Numbered from the stretch's first letter, positions 28,023-37,512 are shown. The stretch: DNA of 64,000 bases from Algorimicrobium sediminis (GCF_042684585.1 NZ_JBHULS010000001.1:310001-374000), one strand, 5' to 3'. Numbers and translations are program-made. The notes: a model not told the origin generated them from the letters alone.

Positions 28023-28907
28023 ATGACAAGTTTAAACCAAGACCTTCAGGATAAACTAAAGCGCCTTACTGTTTTTGAAAAACTAATAGGGGTTAATTTA
28101 GCCGTGTACGTGTTAAGTTTACTGCTTAAGTTGCTTTTTAAAACGGATTTATTTTGGTTTGAAATGCCCAGTACGTTTGGGAATTTTATTACGCAGCCAT
28201 GGAGCATAATAAGCTATGGCTTTATACACTACGATTTTTGGCATTTCTTTTTTAATATGATTTGGCTCTATTTTATTGGTGGTATGTTTACCAATTTATT
28301 TTCCACAAAAATGGGGCTGAATATTTACTTTATGGGTATTATATCTGGTGGTGCTCTATTTTTATTGGCGTATACCGTTTTTCCTGATGTATTTCATTCG
28401 CCATCCCGATTGGTAGGAGCCTCGGCAGCAATTAGGGCTATATTAATATTTTTATGTGCCTATATGCCAAGCACCGAAGTTCGGTTTTTTACCTTCAACA
28501 TAAAACTTTGGTATATTGGTGCTGCTATTGTAGTGTTTGATGTGTTGGGTGTACTGGCAGGTGTTAAAGATCCATTGGTAGGTAATGCTGGTGGTAATTT
28601 GGCACATTTAGGAGGTGCAGCTTTAGGTTATTTTTATGCAAAACAGTTGCTAAAGGGAACGGATATAGGTAAGGGGTTTGAAGGTTATATGGATGTTGTT
28701 GCCAGTTGGTTTAAAAAGTCGAAAAAAACACCCTTAAAAACGGTTCATAAAAAGAAAACGGGTAAGGTAGCTGGTTTCTCGGAGGAAGAGTTTAACCAGT
28801 TTAACAAGCAAAAAAAAATAGATCTTATTTTAGATAAAATTAGTAAAAGTGGTTACGACAGTTTAACCAAAGCCGAAAAGGAATTTTTGTTTAAAGCAGG
28901 AAAATAA
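28023..28907 (+). CDS. Rhomboid-family protease with C-terminal cytosolic tail
   Basis: 294 residues. Rhomboid core: WSIISYGFIHYDFWHFFFNM, the serine in LVGASAAIRAILIFL and the histidine in GGNLAHLGGAALGYF. The second glycine of the usual GxSG box is alanine here (GASA); the serine itself is kept. A soluble tail of about 70 residues follows (KVAGFSEEEFNQFNKQKKID), resembling the short helical domain found on many flavobacterial rhomboids. Probably active and coupled to its upstream paralogue. Confidence 0.9.
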   Translation: MTSLNQDLQDKLKRLTVFEKLIGVNLAVYVLSLLLKLLFKTDLFWFEMPSTFGNFITQPWSIISYGFIHYDFWHFFFNMIWLYFIGGMFTNLFSTKMGLNIYFMGIISGGALFLLAYTVFPDVFHSPSRLVGASAAIRAILIFLCAYMPSTEVRFFTFNIKLWYIGAAIVVFDVLGVLAGVKDPLVGNAGGNLAHLGGAALGYFYAKQLLKGTDIGKGFEGYMDVVASWFKKSKKTPLKTVHKKKTGKVAGFSEEEFNQFNKQKKIDLILDKISKSGYDSLTKAEKEFLFKAGK

Positions 28908-28987
28908 CGCCTGTTTTCATTGCTTGTAGCTAGCTTGTTACTGGTTAGTTAAGGTAATTAATACCTTGTTGTTTTTATCACGCATTC

Positions 28988-30010
28988 ATGAAAAACTTAA
29001 CGCTAATAGATAAATTTCTATACCTTATAAACGGTGTGTTGGCTTTTATGCTACTATTGGCGTACTTACTGCCTTTTGTACCACCAAAAACCTTTGCATT
29101 GCTGTCCGTTTTAAGTTTAGGAGTGCCATTTTTAATATTATTGAATGTGTTGTTTTTTTTGTTCTGGTTGGTGAAACTAAAAAAACAGCTAATGGTTTCG
29201 TTGGTCGTTTTGGTAATTGGTTATTTCAGTTTTGGCTCGCTTTATAAATTTTCTTCGGAGTCTGGTGTTGCTAATTCCAATCAGTTAAAAGTAATGAATT
29301 ACAATGTCCGTTTGTTTAATTTGTACGATTGGATTCCAGATACTACCGTAAGGCATAAAATAACTCATTTAATAAAGGAGAAGGCTCCGGATATTCTGTC
29401 TATTCAGGAGTACCATCCGCATCCGGAAGTAGATTTATCATTTTTTAAGTATAAGTTTGAAAGACTATCTGGTAATAAAACAAAATACGGCCAAGTAATT
29501 TTATCGCAATACCCCATTGTTAATTCGGGTTCTATTACCTTTCCAAACACTTCTAATAACGCCATATTTGCCGATATAGTTATAGCAACAGACACGATTC
29601 GTGTATATAATGTGCACCTACAATCCTTAAAAATAGACACCAATATTAAAACGTTTCAAGAAGGCGATTCGGAACGTTTATTAAAACGCATTGAAAAAAC
29701 TTTTGAAATGCAGCAGGAGCAGGCCGAATTGTTTTTAGCGCATAAAGCGGCTTGTCCGTATAAAATTATTATTGCAGGCGATTTTAATAACACAGCTTTC
29801 TCCTACGTTTATAAGGAAATAAAAGGCGAGTTGGTAGATACGTTTAAAGAGGCAGGTAATGGGTTTGGCCGAACGTACGATTTTCAGTTTTTTCCGGTTA
29901 GAATAGATTTTATCCTATCTGATCCAAGTTTTGAAGTCGCCGATTTTAAAACATTAGATGTTAAATATTCGGACCATTATCCTATTATAACAACTTTGAA
30001 TTTACATTAA
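28988..30010 (+). CDS. Membrane-anchored endonuclease/exonuclease/phosphatase (EEP) family protein
   Basis: 340 residues. Three N-terminal transmembrane helices (about 8-85) are followed by an EEP domain. The domain has MNYNVRLFN (first Asn), ILSIQEYHPHPEVD (catalytic Glu), VYNVHLQSLK, IIIAGDFNNTAFSYVY (Asp/Asn pair) and the terminal KYSDHYPI histidine. The active site is complete. Family members hydrolyse phosphodiesters in nucleic acids, phospholipids or inositides. With membrane anchoring and an outside catalytic domain, the substrate here is open. It converges on the DUF6122 gene with a 9-bp overlap. Confidence 0.88.
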   Translation: MKNLTLIDKFLYLINGVLAFMLLLAYLLPFVPPKTFALLSVLSLGVPFLILLNVLFFLFWLVKLKKQLMVSLVVLVIGYFSFGSLYKFSSESGVANSNQLKVMNYNVRLFNLYDWIPDTTVRHKITHLIKEKAPDILSIQEYHPHPEVDLSFFKYKFERLSGNKTKYGQVILSQYPIVNSGSITFPNTSNNAIFADIVIATDTIRVYNVHLQSLKIDTNIKTFQEGDSERLLKRIEKTFEMQQEQAELFLAHKAACPYKIIIAGDFNNTAFSYVYKEIKGELVDTFKEAGNGFGRTYDFQFFPVRIDFILSDPSFEVADFKTLDVKYSDHYPIITTLNLH

Positions 30011-30310
30011 AGCGCAATCGGTAGCATCTGCTATAATATGCACAACCAGGCCAATACCCACTAGGCGCGTGCGCTTCGGTATTAGTAAAATAACATAAAC
30101 CACCATAGCCCAATAAGTATGAAGCGGGTGAAAATTAATGCTACAGCGGTTGGGATCGAAAATAGGCGTTGCTAGTAAATGATCTAAATCTATAACCATA
30201 GTGGCTATCATGATACCAAAGGCTTTTAGCCAAATAGGTTTGTAAAATACGAAGGCAATTAGTAGGGGTACTAAAAAATGTATGCCATAATGAATAGAGG
30301 ATTGTAACAT
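30002..30310 (-). CDS. DUF6122 family membrane protein
   Basis: 102 residues from the ATG at 30310, with three or four transmembrane segments. It has conserved polar motifs inside the membrane: HYGIHFLVPLLIAF, MVIDLDHLLATPIFDPNRCS and FHPLHTYWA. These resemble the metal-dependent hydrolase (YdjM-like) family, of which DUF6122 is a short relative. The start overlaps the WbqC stop as TAATG, so it is translationally coupled as the last gene of the parA-to-DUF6122 run. Activity is not established. Confidence 0.8.
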   Translation of the reverse strand: MLQSSIHYGIHFLVPLLIAFVFYKPIWLKAFGIMIATMVIDLDHLLATPIFDPNRCSINFHPLHTYWAMVVYVILLIPKRTRLVGIGLVVHIIADATDCALM

Positions 30311-30930
30311 TACCAAAATGCTTTTTGAGCCTGTAAATAGTTAATGCTGTTGGGGCCTTCATTAAACAATAAATCCAAAATACTTAAATTATTAATATAG
30401 CCGTGCTTGGTATTAAATACCTGGTTGTAGGGTTCAAATTTCAAATTATTGGTTGCTTTTACATCGGCTAGAAACCGCAAATCTGTTTGCTGCTCCGGGT
30501 TTTTTTGGTACACGGTGGTGGTTTTGTATGGTAAGTTGTACTGCATACAATCTAAAACGGTTTCAATACAAGCCATGTTAAAGTCGAACAAACGTGTTAC
30601 GGGAGCCTTAAAAAGTGGTGCTATATCGTCTTCATAAAACTCAAAAAAAGGTGAGGTTCTGTAAGCAGTTTCTAGACTTCGCCAGTGATTGCGTTGCCAG
30701 TTTTCTGTATTACAGGTTAATACGTGGGCGTATTGTTGTCTGTTTTTTTGTGTATGCACCACTGGAATATTTAAAAGTTGCTTCCCATTGGCGGCATAAA
30801 TATAGCTTCGGTTACGGTAGCTTTGTTTCTGAAAATTGTCGGCTTTTTCAAAAGTTAGACTACCCGCTTGACTTATAGCTACAAAGTGTGCAATGTTAGG
30901 GAAATAGGTGGGGTGCATTAATAGATTCAT
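30310..30930 (-). CDS. WbqC family protein
   Basis: 206 residues with the WbqC-like layout: HPTYFPNIAHFVAIS at the start, NRSYIYAANGKQLLNIPVVH, WQRNHWRSLETAYRTSPFFE and a C-terminal SILDLLFNEGP. Relatives occur in O-antigen clusters, but in Flavobacteriia the gene sits next to lepB and its role there is unknown. It is 40 bp downstream of lepB and coupled to the DUF6122 gene. Confidence 0.87.
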   Translation of the reverse strand: MNLLMHPTYFPNIAHFVAISQAGSLTFEKADNFQKQSYRNRSYIYAANGKQLLNIPVVHTQKNRQQYAHVLTCNTENWQRNHWRSLETAYRTSPFFEFYEDDIAPLFKAPVTRLFDFNMACIETVLDCMQYNLPYKTTTVYQKNPEQQTDLRFLADVKATNNLKFEPYNQVFNTKHGYINNLSILDLLFNEGPNSINYLQAQKAFW

Positions 30931-30970
30931 ACCTGTAAAATACGGTTACATAGGTTGGCAATACCGTTTG

Positions 30971-32563
30971 TTAATTGGCTTTTTTGTGTTTACGCCACTT
31001 GCTAAATCCGAACCAGGCGGCCACAAGAATTAAAAATGGAATGAAATACGACACTGGTTCACCACTGCCATGCACAGTTGTAAATAAACGGTCCCAACGT
31101 ATTTTTTCTTTAATACCTTGGCCATTGGCGTTGTAACTCATCCAAATAAAAACGGGTTTTCCAACAACGTGATCAAAAGGAACAAAGCCCCAAGAACGTG
31201 CATCTAAAGAATTATGCCTGTTATCGCCCATAAGCCAGTAATAATCTTTTTTAAAGGTGTAGCTGTTAGCAACAACACCGTTTATTAAAATTTGATTCCC
31301 CTTTACTTGAAGTTCATTATTCTCATACTCGGAAATAACACGCTTGTATAAAGGTAAAACTTCTAAATCCAGGTTAATTGTAGCACCTGCTTTCGGAATA
31401 TACAAAGGGCCAAACCAGTCGTTGTTCCAATTGTATGCGGGGTCGTGTGGAAATACACTAGCTTCGCGTTCGCCCTTTTCGCGTTTTAAAGGTGTAATGG
31501 TTTTTACGTTAGGGTGGTTTCTAAATTTAGCTAAATTGCTATCGGTAATTCCTGGAAAATAACTTAAGGAGTAATCCTGATTGTATTGTGGAAAATCTGT
31601 TATACCATAGCGGTTCGCCAGCATATAGTTATTAAAAGGGCCATTTTTTGTTTCTACTTTATACGAAAACTGCAATTTAGCACGATCGGGTAGTTCATTT
31701 TGCTTGCCGTTAATATATACGTAACCATTTCTAATTTCTAATGAATCGCCAGGCAAGCCAACCGCACGTTTTACGTAATTAGTTTTTTTATCGATTGGTT
31801 TGTAGTAATTCCGGTCTGCTTTTTTGTACATGTTGTACAAGGTATCTACAGGCCAATTAAAAACCACAATATCATTTTGCGAAATATCTTGGAAACCCGG
31901 TAAGCGTAAATATGGCAGGGATAATTTATTTATGAAAGCTGTGTTTTTGTTGGCTACATTATCATCGTATAAATAAGATTTTTTATTTATAACCGGAATC
32001 GTGTCATGCACCATTGGTGCAGCAATAGTGGTCATGGGTACCCGAGCACCGTAATGAAATTTACTTACAAATAAGAAGTCGCCTACCAATAATGATTTTT
32101 CTAAAGAAGAAGTAGGTATGGTGTAGGGTTGAATAACGTAGGTATGCACAACAGTTGCCGCTACAACCGCAAATAAAATAGAGCTAACCCAATCGCCAAG
32201 CGATGTTTTAGGTTGTAAGCTACGGTTTTCTATATGCGCCACTGGGGCACTGTAGTTTAAGTAAAAATTATAAAAGCCTAAACTAAATAAGGCTAACAAG
32301 GTATCGGTGGTTGTATTTTTTCCAAAACTTCTAGCCGTTTCTACCCAAACAACAGGAAACATAATGAGGTTTACAATGGGTAAAAATAACAGTATTGTCC
32401 AATACCAAGGTCTATTTATAATTTTCATTAAAATAACCGCATTGTACACAGGAACAAATGCTTCCCAGGCTTTTCTGCCTGCTTTTTCATATAATTTCCA
32501 AGTTCCTAAACCGTGAATAACTTGAATGATTAGTATTACTAAAAGCCAGTGTGTTAGTGCCAT
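30971..32563 (-). CDS. lepB: Signal peptidase I (long Bacteroidota type)
   Basis: 530 residues, about twice the E. coli-type core, as usual in this phylum. A multi-spanning N-terminal part (about 1-140) precedes the catalytic region. The nucleophile serine lies in IPTSSLEKSLLVGDF (near residue 154), the general-base lysine in YVKRAVGLPGDSLEI, and the late box in WLMGDNRHNSLDARSWGFVP. A second inserted beta region and a C-terminal transmembrane helix follow. It removes signal peptides of Sec-exported proteins. It sits 61 bp downstream of dapB. Confidence 0.95.
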   Translation of the reverse strand: MALTHWLLVILIIQVIHGLGTWKLYEKAGRKAWEAFVPVYNAVILMKIINRPWYWTILLFLPIVNLIMFPVVWVETARSFGKNTTTDTLLALFSLGFYNFYLNYSAPVAHIENRSLQPKTSLGDWVSSILFAVVAATVVHTYVIQPYTIPTSSLEKSLLVGDFLFVSKFHYGARVPMTTIAAPMVHDTIPVINKKSYLYDDNVANKNTAFINKLSLPYLRLPGFQDISQNDIVVFNWPVDTLYNMYKKADRNYYKPIDKKTNYVKRAVGLPGDSLEIRNGYVYINGKQNELPDRAKLQFSYKVETKNGPFNNYMLANRYGITDFPQYNQDYSLSYFPGITDSNLAKFRNHPNVKTITPLKREKGEREASVFPHDPAYNWNNDWFGPLYIPKAGATINLDLEVLPLYKRVISEYENNELQVKGNQILINGVVANSYTFKKDYYWLMGDNRHNSLDARSWGFVPFDHVVGKPVFIWMSYNANGQGIKEKIRWDRLFTTVHGSGEPVSYFIPFLILVAAWFGFSKWRKHKKAN

Positions 32564-32624
32564 ATTTTATTGTTTATCTTTTTGGGTAGGTAAGGTATTA
32601 TTTTATTTGCCCGAATTGTTTTTA

Positions 32625-33326
32625 TTAACTTATTTTTAAAACATCTTTCATAGTAAAGACACCTGTTTTGCCATATAACCATTCTGCCGCCACAAGCGCA
32701 CCTTGTGCAAAACCTTGCCTATTATTAGCATTATGTGTAATAGAAATACTATCTGTTGGGCTGCTATAGCTTATGGTGTGTTTACCAGACACATCGGCAA
32801 TTCGTTTGGCCGTAATGGGAATGCTATGTGCTGTTTCCGTGTTTAAATTCCACTTTTGATATGCTGGATGTTCGTTTATAATGGACTGGGCAAGTGTTAT
32901 AGCCGTGCCACTTGGTGCGTCCAGCTTTTGTGTGTGATGCACTTCCTCTATAGATACATTATAGTCTTTTAAGTTGGCCATCATTTTGGCTAGTTGCGTA
33001 TTTAATTCGAAAAAAATAGTAACACCCAAACTAAAATTAGAGGCATAAATAAAGGCACCTTGTTCTTCGTTACAAATACTTACTGCTTTGTTGTAATTAT
33101 CCAGCCACCCGGTAGTTCCTGAAACAACTGGCACCCTATTTTTGAAGCACTTTACCACGTTGTTAAAGGCTGCATCTGGGACACTAAAATCTATGGCCAC
33201 ATCGGCTATACTAATATCGTAACCCGTTTCTTTATTGGTTTTTATAACAATATCATGACCGCGTTGTTTAGCTAGGTTTTCAATGGTTTTACCCATTTTT
33301 CCATATCCCAAAAGTGCAATTTTCAT
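32625..33326 (-). CDS. dapB: 4-hydroxy-tetrahydrodipicolinate reductase
   Basis: 233 residues. The nucleotide-binding start is MKIALLGYGKMGKTIENLA. It also has VVSGTTGWLDNY, the catalytic stretch SIEEVHHTQKLDAPSGTAIT and a C-terminal HNANNRQGFAQGAL. It reduces the cyclic intermediate in lysine/diaminopimelate synthesis. It lies 2 bp after the DUF5683 gene in the parA-parB-DUF5683-dapB-lepB run. Confidence 0.95.
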   Translation of the reverse strand: MKIALLGYGKMGKTIENLAKQRGHDIVIKTNKETGYDISIADVAIDFSVPDAAFNNVVKCFKNRVPVVSGTTGWLDNYNKAVSICNEEQGAFIYASNFSLGVTIFFELNTQLAKMMANLKDYNVSIEEVHHTQKLDAPSGTAITLAQSIINEHPAYQKWNLNTETAHSIPITAKRIADVSGKHTISYSSPTDSISITHNANNRQGFAQGALVAAEWLYGKTGVFTMKDVLKIS

Positions 33327-33328
33327 AC

Positions 33329-33922
33329 TTAAAATTTGTAGTTTATTGTAATGCCCAAATCGCCTGTGTTATCAAATTCATTTAGTTTATAATGTGGGGC
33401 TAAAGATAAATTATCGTCCACATTATACTGCAGCAAATGTGCATCTACATTGGCGTCAATAATGTTTAGTGCATAAATGCCTATGGTAACTAAAAGCGAA
33501 ATTTCTCTATTTCTACTCAAAGTTTTTTGCGCTTCTCGGAGTCCGTCGTCATTTATGGTTCCATAAAATTCATCGTCGGTAAACCCTGCTAAACGTCTTT
33601 TGTAGGCACCTCTGTAGCGTTTGTATTCTTTGTTGTTATCAATATAGAAGTAAACGCTAATACCCAGACCAGCGTACACTATAGGGATTTTCCAATATTT
33701 TTTATTGTAAGCTTGGCCTAACCCAGGTAAGACTGCCGAATAAAATGCCGCTCGAGCGGGAGCCAACGGGTCTATTGGATTGCTTGTAATTTGTGATGAA
33801 GTAACAACCAGATCGTCTGTTGTTTCGGCCTCTGAACGCTTATTGTTTTCGGTGTTTTGCGCCCATGTTAAACAACTAAAAATCCAGATAAATAAAACTG
33901 TTATGGCATATTTATTCACCAC
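33329..33922 (-). CDS. DUF5683 domain-containing exported protein (GTG start)
   Basis: 197 residues with a signal peptide (NKYAITVLFIWIFSCLTWAQ). The central region has the DUF5683 pattern RAAFYSAVLPGLGQAYNKKY, then WKIPIVYAGLGISVYFYIDN, giving a pair of hydrophobic segments. The gene starts with GTG codons inside the end of parB (11-bp overlap) and no ATG alternative fits the signal peptide. The function is unknown; its fixed place after parAB suggests linkage to envelope or division, but that is only context. Confidence 0.82.
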   Translation of the reverse strand: MVNKYAITVLFIWIFSCLTWAQNTENNKRSEAETTDDLVVTSSQITSNPIDPLAPARAAFYSAVLPGLGQAYNKKYWKIPIVYAGLGISVYFYIDNNKEYKRYRGAYKRRLAGFTDDEFYGTINDDGLREAQKTLSRNREISLLVTIGIYALNIIDANVDAHLLQYNVDDNLSLAPHYKLNEFDNTGDLGITINYKF

Positions 33923-34814
33923 GCTTTATTAATTTTAGAATACGGTTAAAATCTTCTTCGGAGCTAAATGGAATGGAAATATTTCCTTTACCGTTTTTAG
34001 CTACTTTAACGTTAATTTTATGGCCAAAGTATTCCGAAAAATCTTGCATGCCTTTTTTGGCAAATTGGGGCAGCTCCTTTGCAGGTTTGGCTGTTTTTTT
34101 TGTAGCTTGGTCTTGGTAATTTCTTACCAATTCTTCCGTATCGCGTACCGATAATTTTTTTGAAATTATTTTTTCGTAAATGTCTAGTTGCACCGCATGG
34201 TCTTCTATAGTTATAATGGCACGGCCATGACCCATAGAAATAAAACCGTCGCGCATGCCCGTTTGTATAATAGGATCTAGCTTTAATAAGCGCAAATAGT
34301 TAGCAATAGTGGAGCGTTTTTTACCCACACGATCGCTCATTTGTTCTTGTGTTAAATTAATTTCATCAATAAGGCGCTGGTAGGATAGGGCTATTTCAAT
34401 AGGGTCTAAATCTTGGCGTTGAATGTTTTCTACCAAAGCCATTTCTAACGATTCCTGATCGTTTGCAATTCGGATATAAGCAGGAATGGTTTCTAAACCT
34501 ATTAATTTAGACGCTCTAAAACGGCGCTCGCCCGAAACCAATTGAAACTTATTGAAATCTAATTTTCTAACCGTGATGGGTTGAATTACGCCCAATTCTT
34601 TAATAGAAGAGGCTAATTCTTTTAACGTTTCTTCATTAAAGTTGGTACGCGGTTGGAATGGGTTTATTTCAATGGCATCAATATCCAGTTCTACAATATT
34701 ACCAATTACCTGATCGGCATTTTTGTCCTGACTGGATGTAATATCGTTGCTGGGGTCTTTTAATAAAGCAGATAAACCTCTACCTAAAGCCTGTTTCTTG
34801 GTTGCCTTCGCCAT
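33912..34814 (-). CDS. parB: Chromosome partitioning protein ParB
   Basis: 300 residues. The N-terminal KKQALGRGLSALLKD motif is typical of chromosomal ParB. The ParB/Srx CTPase domain has INPFQPRTNFNEETLKELAS and LVSGERRFRASKLIG, with GERR at the CTP-binding box. An HTH follows (LTQEQMSDRVGKKRSTIANY) and then a C-terminal dimerisation domain. It loads at parS and organises the origin region with ParA. The parA stop is 3 bp upstream. Confidence 0.94.
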   Translation of the reverse strand: MAKATKKQALGRGLSALLKDPSNDITSSQDKNADQVIGNIVELDIDAIEINPFQPRTNFNEETLKELASSIKELGVIQPITVRKLDFNKFQLVSGERRFRASKLIGLETIPAYIRIANDQESLEMALVENIQRQDLDPIEIALSYQRLIDEINLTQEQMSDRVGKKRSTIANYLRLLKLDPIIQTGMRDGFISMGHGRAIITIEDHAVQLDIYEKIISKKLSVRDTEELVRNYQDQATKKTAKPAKELPQFAKKGMQDFSEYFGHKINVKVAKNGKGNISIPFSSEEDFNRILKLIKRGE

Positions 34815-34817
34815 GTT

Positions 34818-35582
34818 TTAGGAGTTTTTATTTATTATTTCTTTGGCCAAACTTAAATAATTTTTGGCACCTTTACTATCGGCATCATAATTTATAATGC
34901 TTTCTCCGTAACTTGGGGCTTCACTTAAACGCACATTGCGTTGTATAATGGTTTGGAACACCATATCGTTAAAGTGTTTTTGAACCTCTTCTACAACTTG
35001 GTTGGATAGTCGTAAACGGGAGTCGTACATGGTAAGCAGTAAGCCTTCAATATCCAATTCTGGATTATGAATGCGCTGAACACTTTTTATGGTATTTAAT
35101 AATTTTCCAAGCCCTTCTAATGCAAAATATTCGCATTGAATAGGTATAATAACCGCTTGTGCTGCCGTAAGGGCGTTAAGCGTTAGTAGGCCCAAAGATG
35201 GCGCACAATCTATTAAAATATAATCGTAATCGCTGTCAATTTCTGCTAAACCTTTTTTTAGCATGTATTCGCGCTCTTCTTTGTCTACTAGTTCAATTTC
35301 AATAGCCACCAAATCTATGTGGGCCGGAATAATGTCTAGGTTTGGTGTTTCGGTTTTTATAATGGCATCGCGCACATTACTGGTGTGCTCTAGCAACTGG
35401 TAGGTTCCTATTTCTACACTTTCTACGTCTATACCTAGGCCCGAGGTAGCATTGGCTTGGGGATCCGCATCTATTAATAAAACTTTTTTTTCAAGAACGC
35501 CTAAAGCGGCGGCAAGATTTATGGATGTTGTTGTTTTTCCAACACCGCCTTTTTGGTTGGCAATAGCTATTATTTTACCCAT
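34818..35582 (-). CDS. parA: Chromosome partitioning ATPase ParA (Soj)
   Basis: 254 residues. The deviant Walker A motif is KGGVGKTTTSINLA at the N-terminus, with LLIDADPQANATSGLG and DYILIDCAPSLGLLTLNALT as the further ATPase motifs. It is a cytosolic ATPase that binds the nucleoid and moves ParB-parS complexes. It is first in the seven-gene minus-strand run. Confidence 0.95.
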   Translation of the reverse strand: MGKIIAIANQKGGVGKTTTSINLAAALGVLEKKVLLIDADPQANATSGLGIDVESVEIGTYQLLEHTSNVRDAIIKTETPNLDIIPAHIDLVAIEIELVDKEEREYMLKKGLAEIDSDYDYILIDCAPSLGLLTLNALTAAQAVIIPIQCEYFALEGLGKLLNTIKSVQRIHNPELDIEGLLLTMYDSRLRLSNQVVEEVQKHFNDMVFQTIIQRNVRLSEAPSYGESIINYDADSKGAKNYLSLAKEIINKNS

Positions 35583-35901
35583 TAATTGAATTGGTTTATT
35601 TACGTGTAAAAATACAATTATTTGTGGGTTTAGAAAATGGAAGTTGTTAAAAACACAAAAGCAAACTATTTTTTTGTAAGACGTCTTGTATTCAGTGTTT
35701 TACGAAATATAGACAAGTGTTTATAGCGTCATTTTTGAACTTATTTCTTAACAGTTTATATGTGTATAACAAATTGAAATTAACAGCTTGAACCTGATTA
35801 CCAACAAAAACAAAATATAAAAAGGTAGGTGTTTGCAAACCCGTTGGACGGCCGTTTAGGCTAACAAATTAAACCTATTAATGGCAAAATATTTCGGAAA
35901 A
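35583..35901. other. Divergent intergenic region between parA and nirK
   Basis: This 319-bp stretch belongs to the 431-bp gap between the parA and nirK start codons. I see no ORF or hairpin. A small TTTAC-GT-GTAAA palindrome at about 35598 is too unlike parS to call. The nirK control elements follow directly. Confidence 0.4.
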
Positions 35902-35915
35902 CTGACAATTATCAT
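35902..35915 (+). promoter_or_regulatory. FNR/CRP-family-like box upstream of nirK
   Basis: CTGACAATTATCAT resembles the FNR/DNR palindrome TTGAT-N4-ATCAA, matching TGA and ATCA in the two halves. Its centre (35908.5) lies about 42 bp upstream of the start expected from the -7 element at 35938, the position of class II activators. Confidence 0.4.
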
Positions 35916-35937
35916 ATTATTAACAAGCCTTGTCATT

Positions 35938-35945
35938 TAATTTTG
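35938..35945 (+). promoter_or_regulatory. nirK promoter -7 element
   Basis: TAATTTTG matches TAnnTTTG and lies 68 bp before the nirK ATG. No good TTTG -33 element is present, as expected for an activator-dependent promoter. Confidence 0.45.
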
Positions 35946-36013
35946 CTTTAAATAGGATAAAAAAGTCCGATTTAAAATCAACAGCAATCAATAACTCTAA
36001 AAAATCCATCATT

Positions 36014-37474
36014 ATGAAAATTCAGAAAAATATGAAACGCGTGTATCCACTAATTTTGCTACTCGGGGTAACCGTATTTTCAATTGGGTGCATGAATGAA
36101 AAATCGCCTAAATTAGCTACAGCAGCCGATATTAATGTAACACAAGAAATGGTAGCAGAACTAACGGCACCACCTCACGTACCAACACCAGTGGGCAAGC
36201 GCAAGGCAAAAAAACTAAAAGTTAACATGGAAATACTAGAACTAGAAGGCGAATTAACCTCTGGTGTAAGTTATGTTTACTGGACCTTTGGTGGTTCTGT
36301 GCCTGGTAGTTTTATAAGAACTCGGGTAGGCGATGAGGTAGAATTTACCCTGTCCAATCACCCCGATAATAAATTGCCTCACAACATCGATTTACATGCC
36401 GTAACCGGACCAGGCGGCGGTGCCGAATCGTCTTTTGTGGCTCCAGGATTTGAAAAAACGTTTTCATTTAAAACATTAAATCCAGGTTTATATGTGTACC
36501 ACTGTGCAACAGCACCTGTAGGTATGCACATTGCCAACGGTATGTACGGACTTATTTTGGTTGAACCAGAAGGTGGCTTGCCTCCAGTAGATAAGGAGTA
36601 TTATATTATGCAAGGCGACTTCTATACCAAAGGAAAAAATGGCGAGCGTGGCTTACAACCATTCGATATGCAAAAAGCAGTCGATGAAAATGCCGATTAT
36701 GTGGTATTTAACGGTAGTGTAGATGGTCTTACAGGCGATAACGCTATTACTGCAAAAGTAGGCGAGACAGTGCGTTTATATGTAGGTAACGGTGGTCCAA
36801 ATTTAGTATCGTCATTTCATGTTATTGGCGAAATTTTCGACAAAGTTTATGTAGAAGGCGGTAGCGTCATAAACGAGAATATACAAACCACACTTATTCC
36901 TGCCGGAGGTGCCGCTATAGTTGAATTCCGTGTGGATGTTCCTGGCTCTCTGGTATTAGTAGATCATTCAATTTTTAGAGCCTTTAATAAAGGGGCTTTA
37001 GGGATACTAAATGTGGAAGGCGAAGAGGATAAGAAAATTTATTCGGGCGAAATTCGTGAAGGCATTTACCTACCAGAAGGTCCTGGAATACAAAGTATGC
37101 CAACCACAGCCGAGTTAGCTGAAACCAATGTACCTGCTAAATCCTTTGATGAACAGATGACTTTTGGAAAACAAGTTTATATGCAAAACTGTTTTGCTTG
37201 TCACCAAAGTGAAGGTCAAGGTATTCCAAATGCGTTTCCACCGTTAGCAAATTCAGATTACCTAAATGCTGATGTAGATCGCGCTATTAGTGCCGTAGTA
37301 AATGGTTTAAGTGGCGAAATTACGGTAAATGGAGACACCTATAACAGTGTTATGACCCGACAAATGATTTCCTCTGAAGAGGTAGCAAACGTATTAACGT
37401 ATGTATACAACAGTTGGGGAAATAACAAACAAGTTGTTACCAAAGACATGGTAGAAAACGTAAAAAATAAATAA
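36014..37474 (+). CDS. nirK: Copper-containing nitrite reductase with C-terminal cytochrome c domain (lipoprotein)
   Basis: From ATG 36014 the protein has 486 residues. The frame is open further upstream, but only this start gives a lipoprotein signal (VFSIGC, Cys26). There are two cupredoxin domains. Type 1 and type 2 copper ligands are visible in LPHNIDLHAVTGPGGG, YHCATAPVGMHIANGMYG (Cys near 164, His, Met), SSFHVIGEIFD and LVDHSIFRAFNKGALG. A fused class I cytochrome c follows, with CFACHQ near 393-398. It reduces nitrite to NO in the periplasm, and the heme domain should deliver electrons to the type 1 copper. It is the first gene of a four-gene cluster. Confidence 0.95.
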   Translation: MKIQKNMKRVYPLILLLGVTVFSIGCMNEKSPKLATAADINVTQEMVAELTAPPHVPTPVGKRKAKKLKVNMEILELEGELTSGVSYVYWTFGGSVPGSFIRTRVGDEVEFTLSNHPDNKLPHNIDLHAVTGPGGGAESSFVAPGFEKTFSFKTLNPGLYVYHCATAPVGMHIANGMYGLILVEPEGGLPPVDKEYYIMQGDFYTKGKNGERGLQPFDMQKAVDENADYVVFNGSVDGLTGDNAITAKVGETVRLYVGNGGPNLVSSFHVIGEIFDKVYVEGGSVINENIQTTLIPAGGAAIVEFRVDVPGSLVLVDHSIFRAFNKGALGILNVEGEEDKKIYSGEIREGIYLPEGPGIQSMPTTAELAETNVPAKSFDEQMTFGKQVYMQNCFACHQSEGQGIPNAFPPLANSDYLNADVDRAISAVVNGLSGEITVNGDTYNSVMTRQMISSEEVANVLTYVYNSWGNNKQVVTKDMVENVKNK

Positions 37475-37512
37475 GCTTAAATTAGGGCAAGTTAACCTCT
37501 AAAAATAATATT

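Noticed and set aside
35592..35610. TTTAC-GT-GTAAA palindrome near parA as a parS site
   Set aside because: The core lacks the CACGTG centre and flanking bases of known parS sites, and the arms are only 5 bp.
35890..35909. A third copy of the Rrf2 motif before nirK (TTCGGAAAACTGACAATT)
   Set aside because: Only the TTCGGA-AA half matches; the second half of the repeat is absent.
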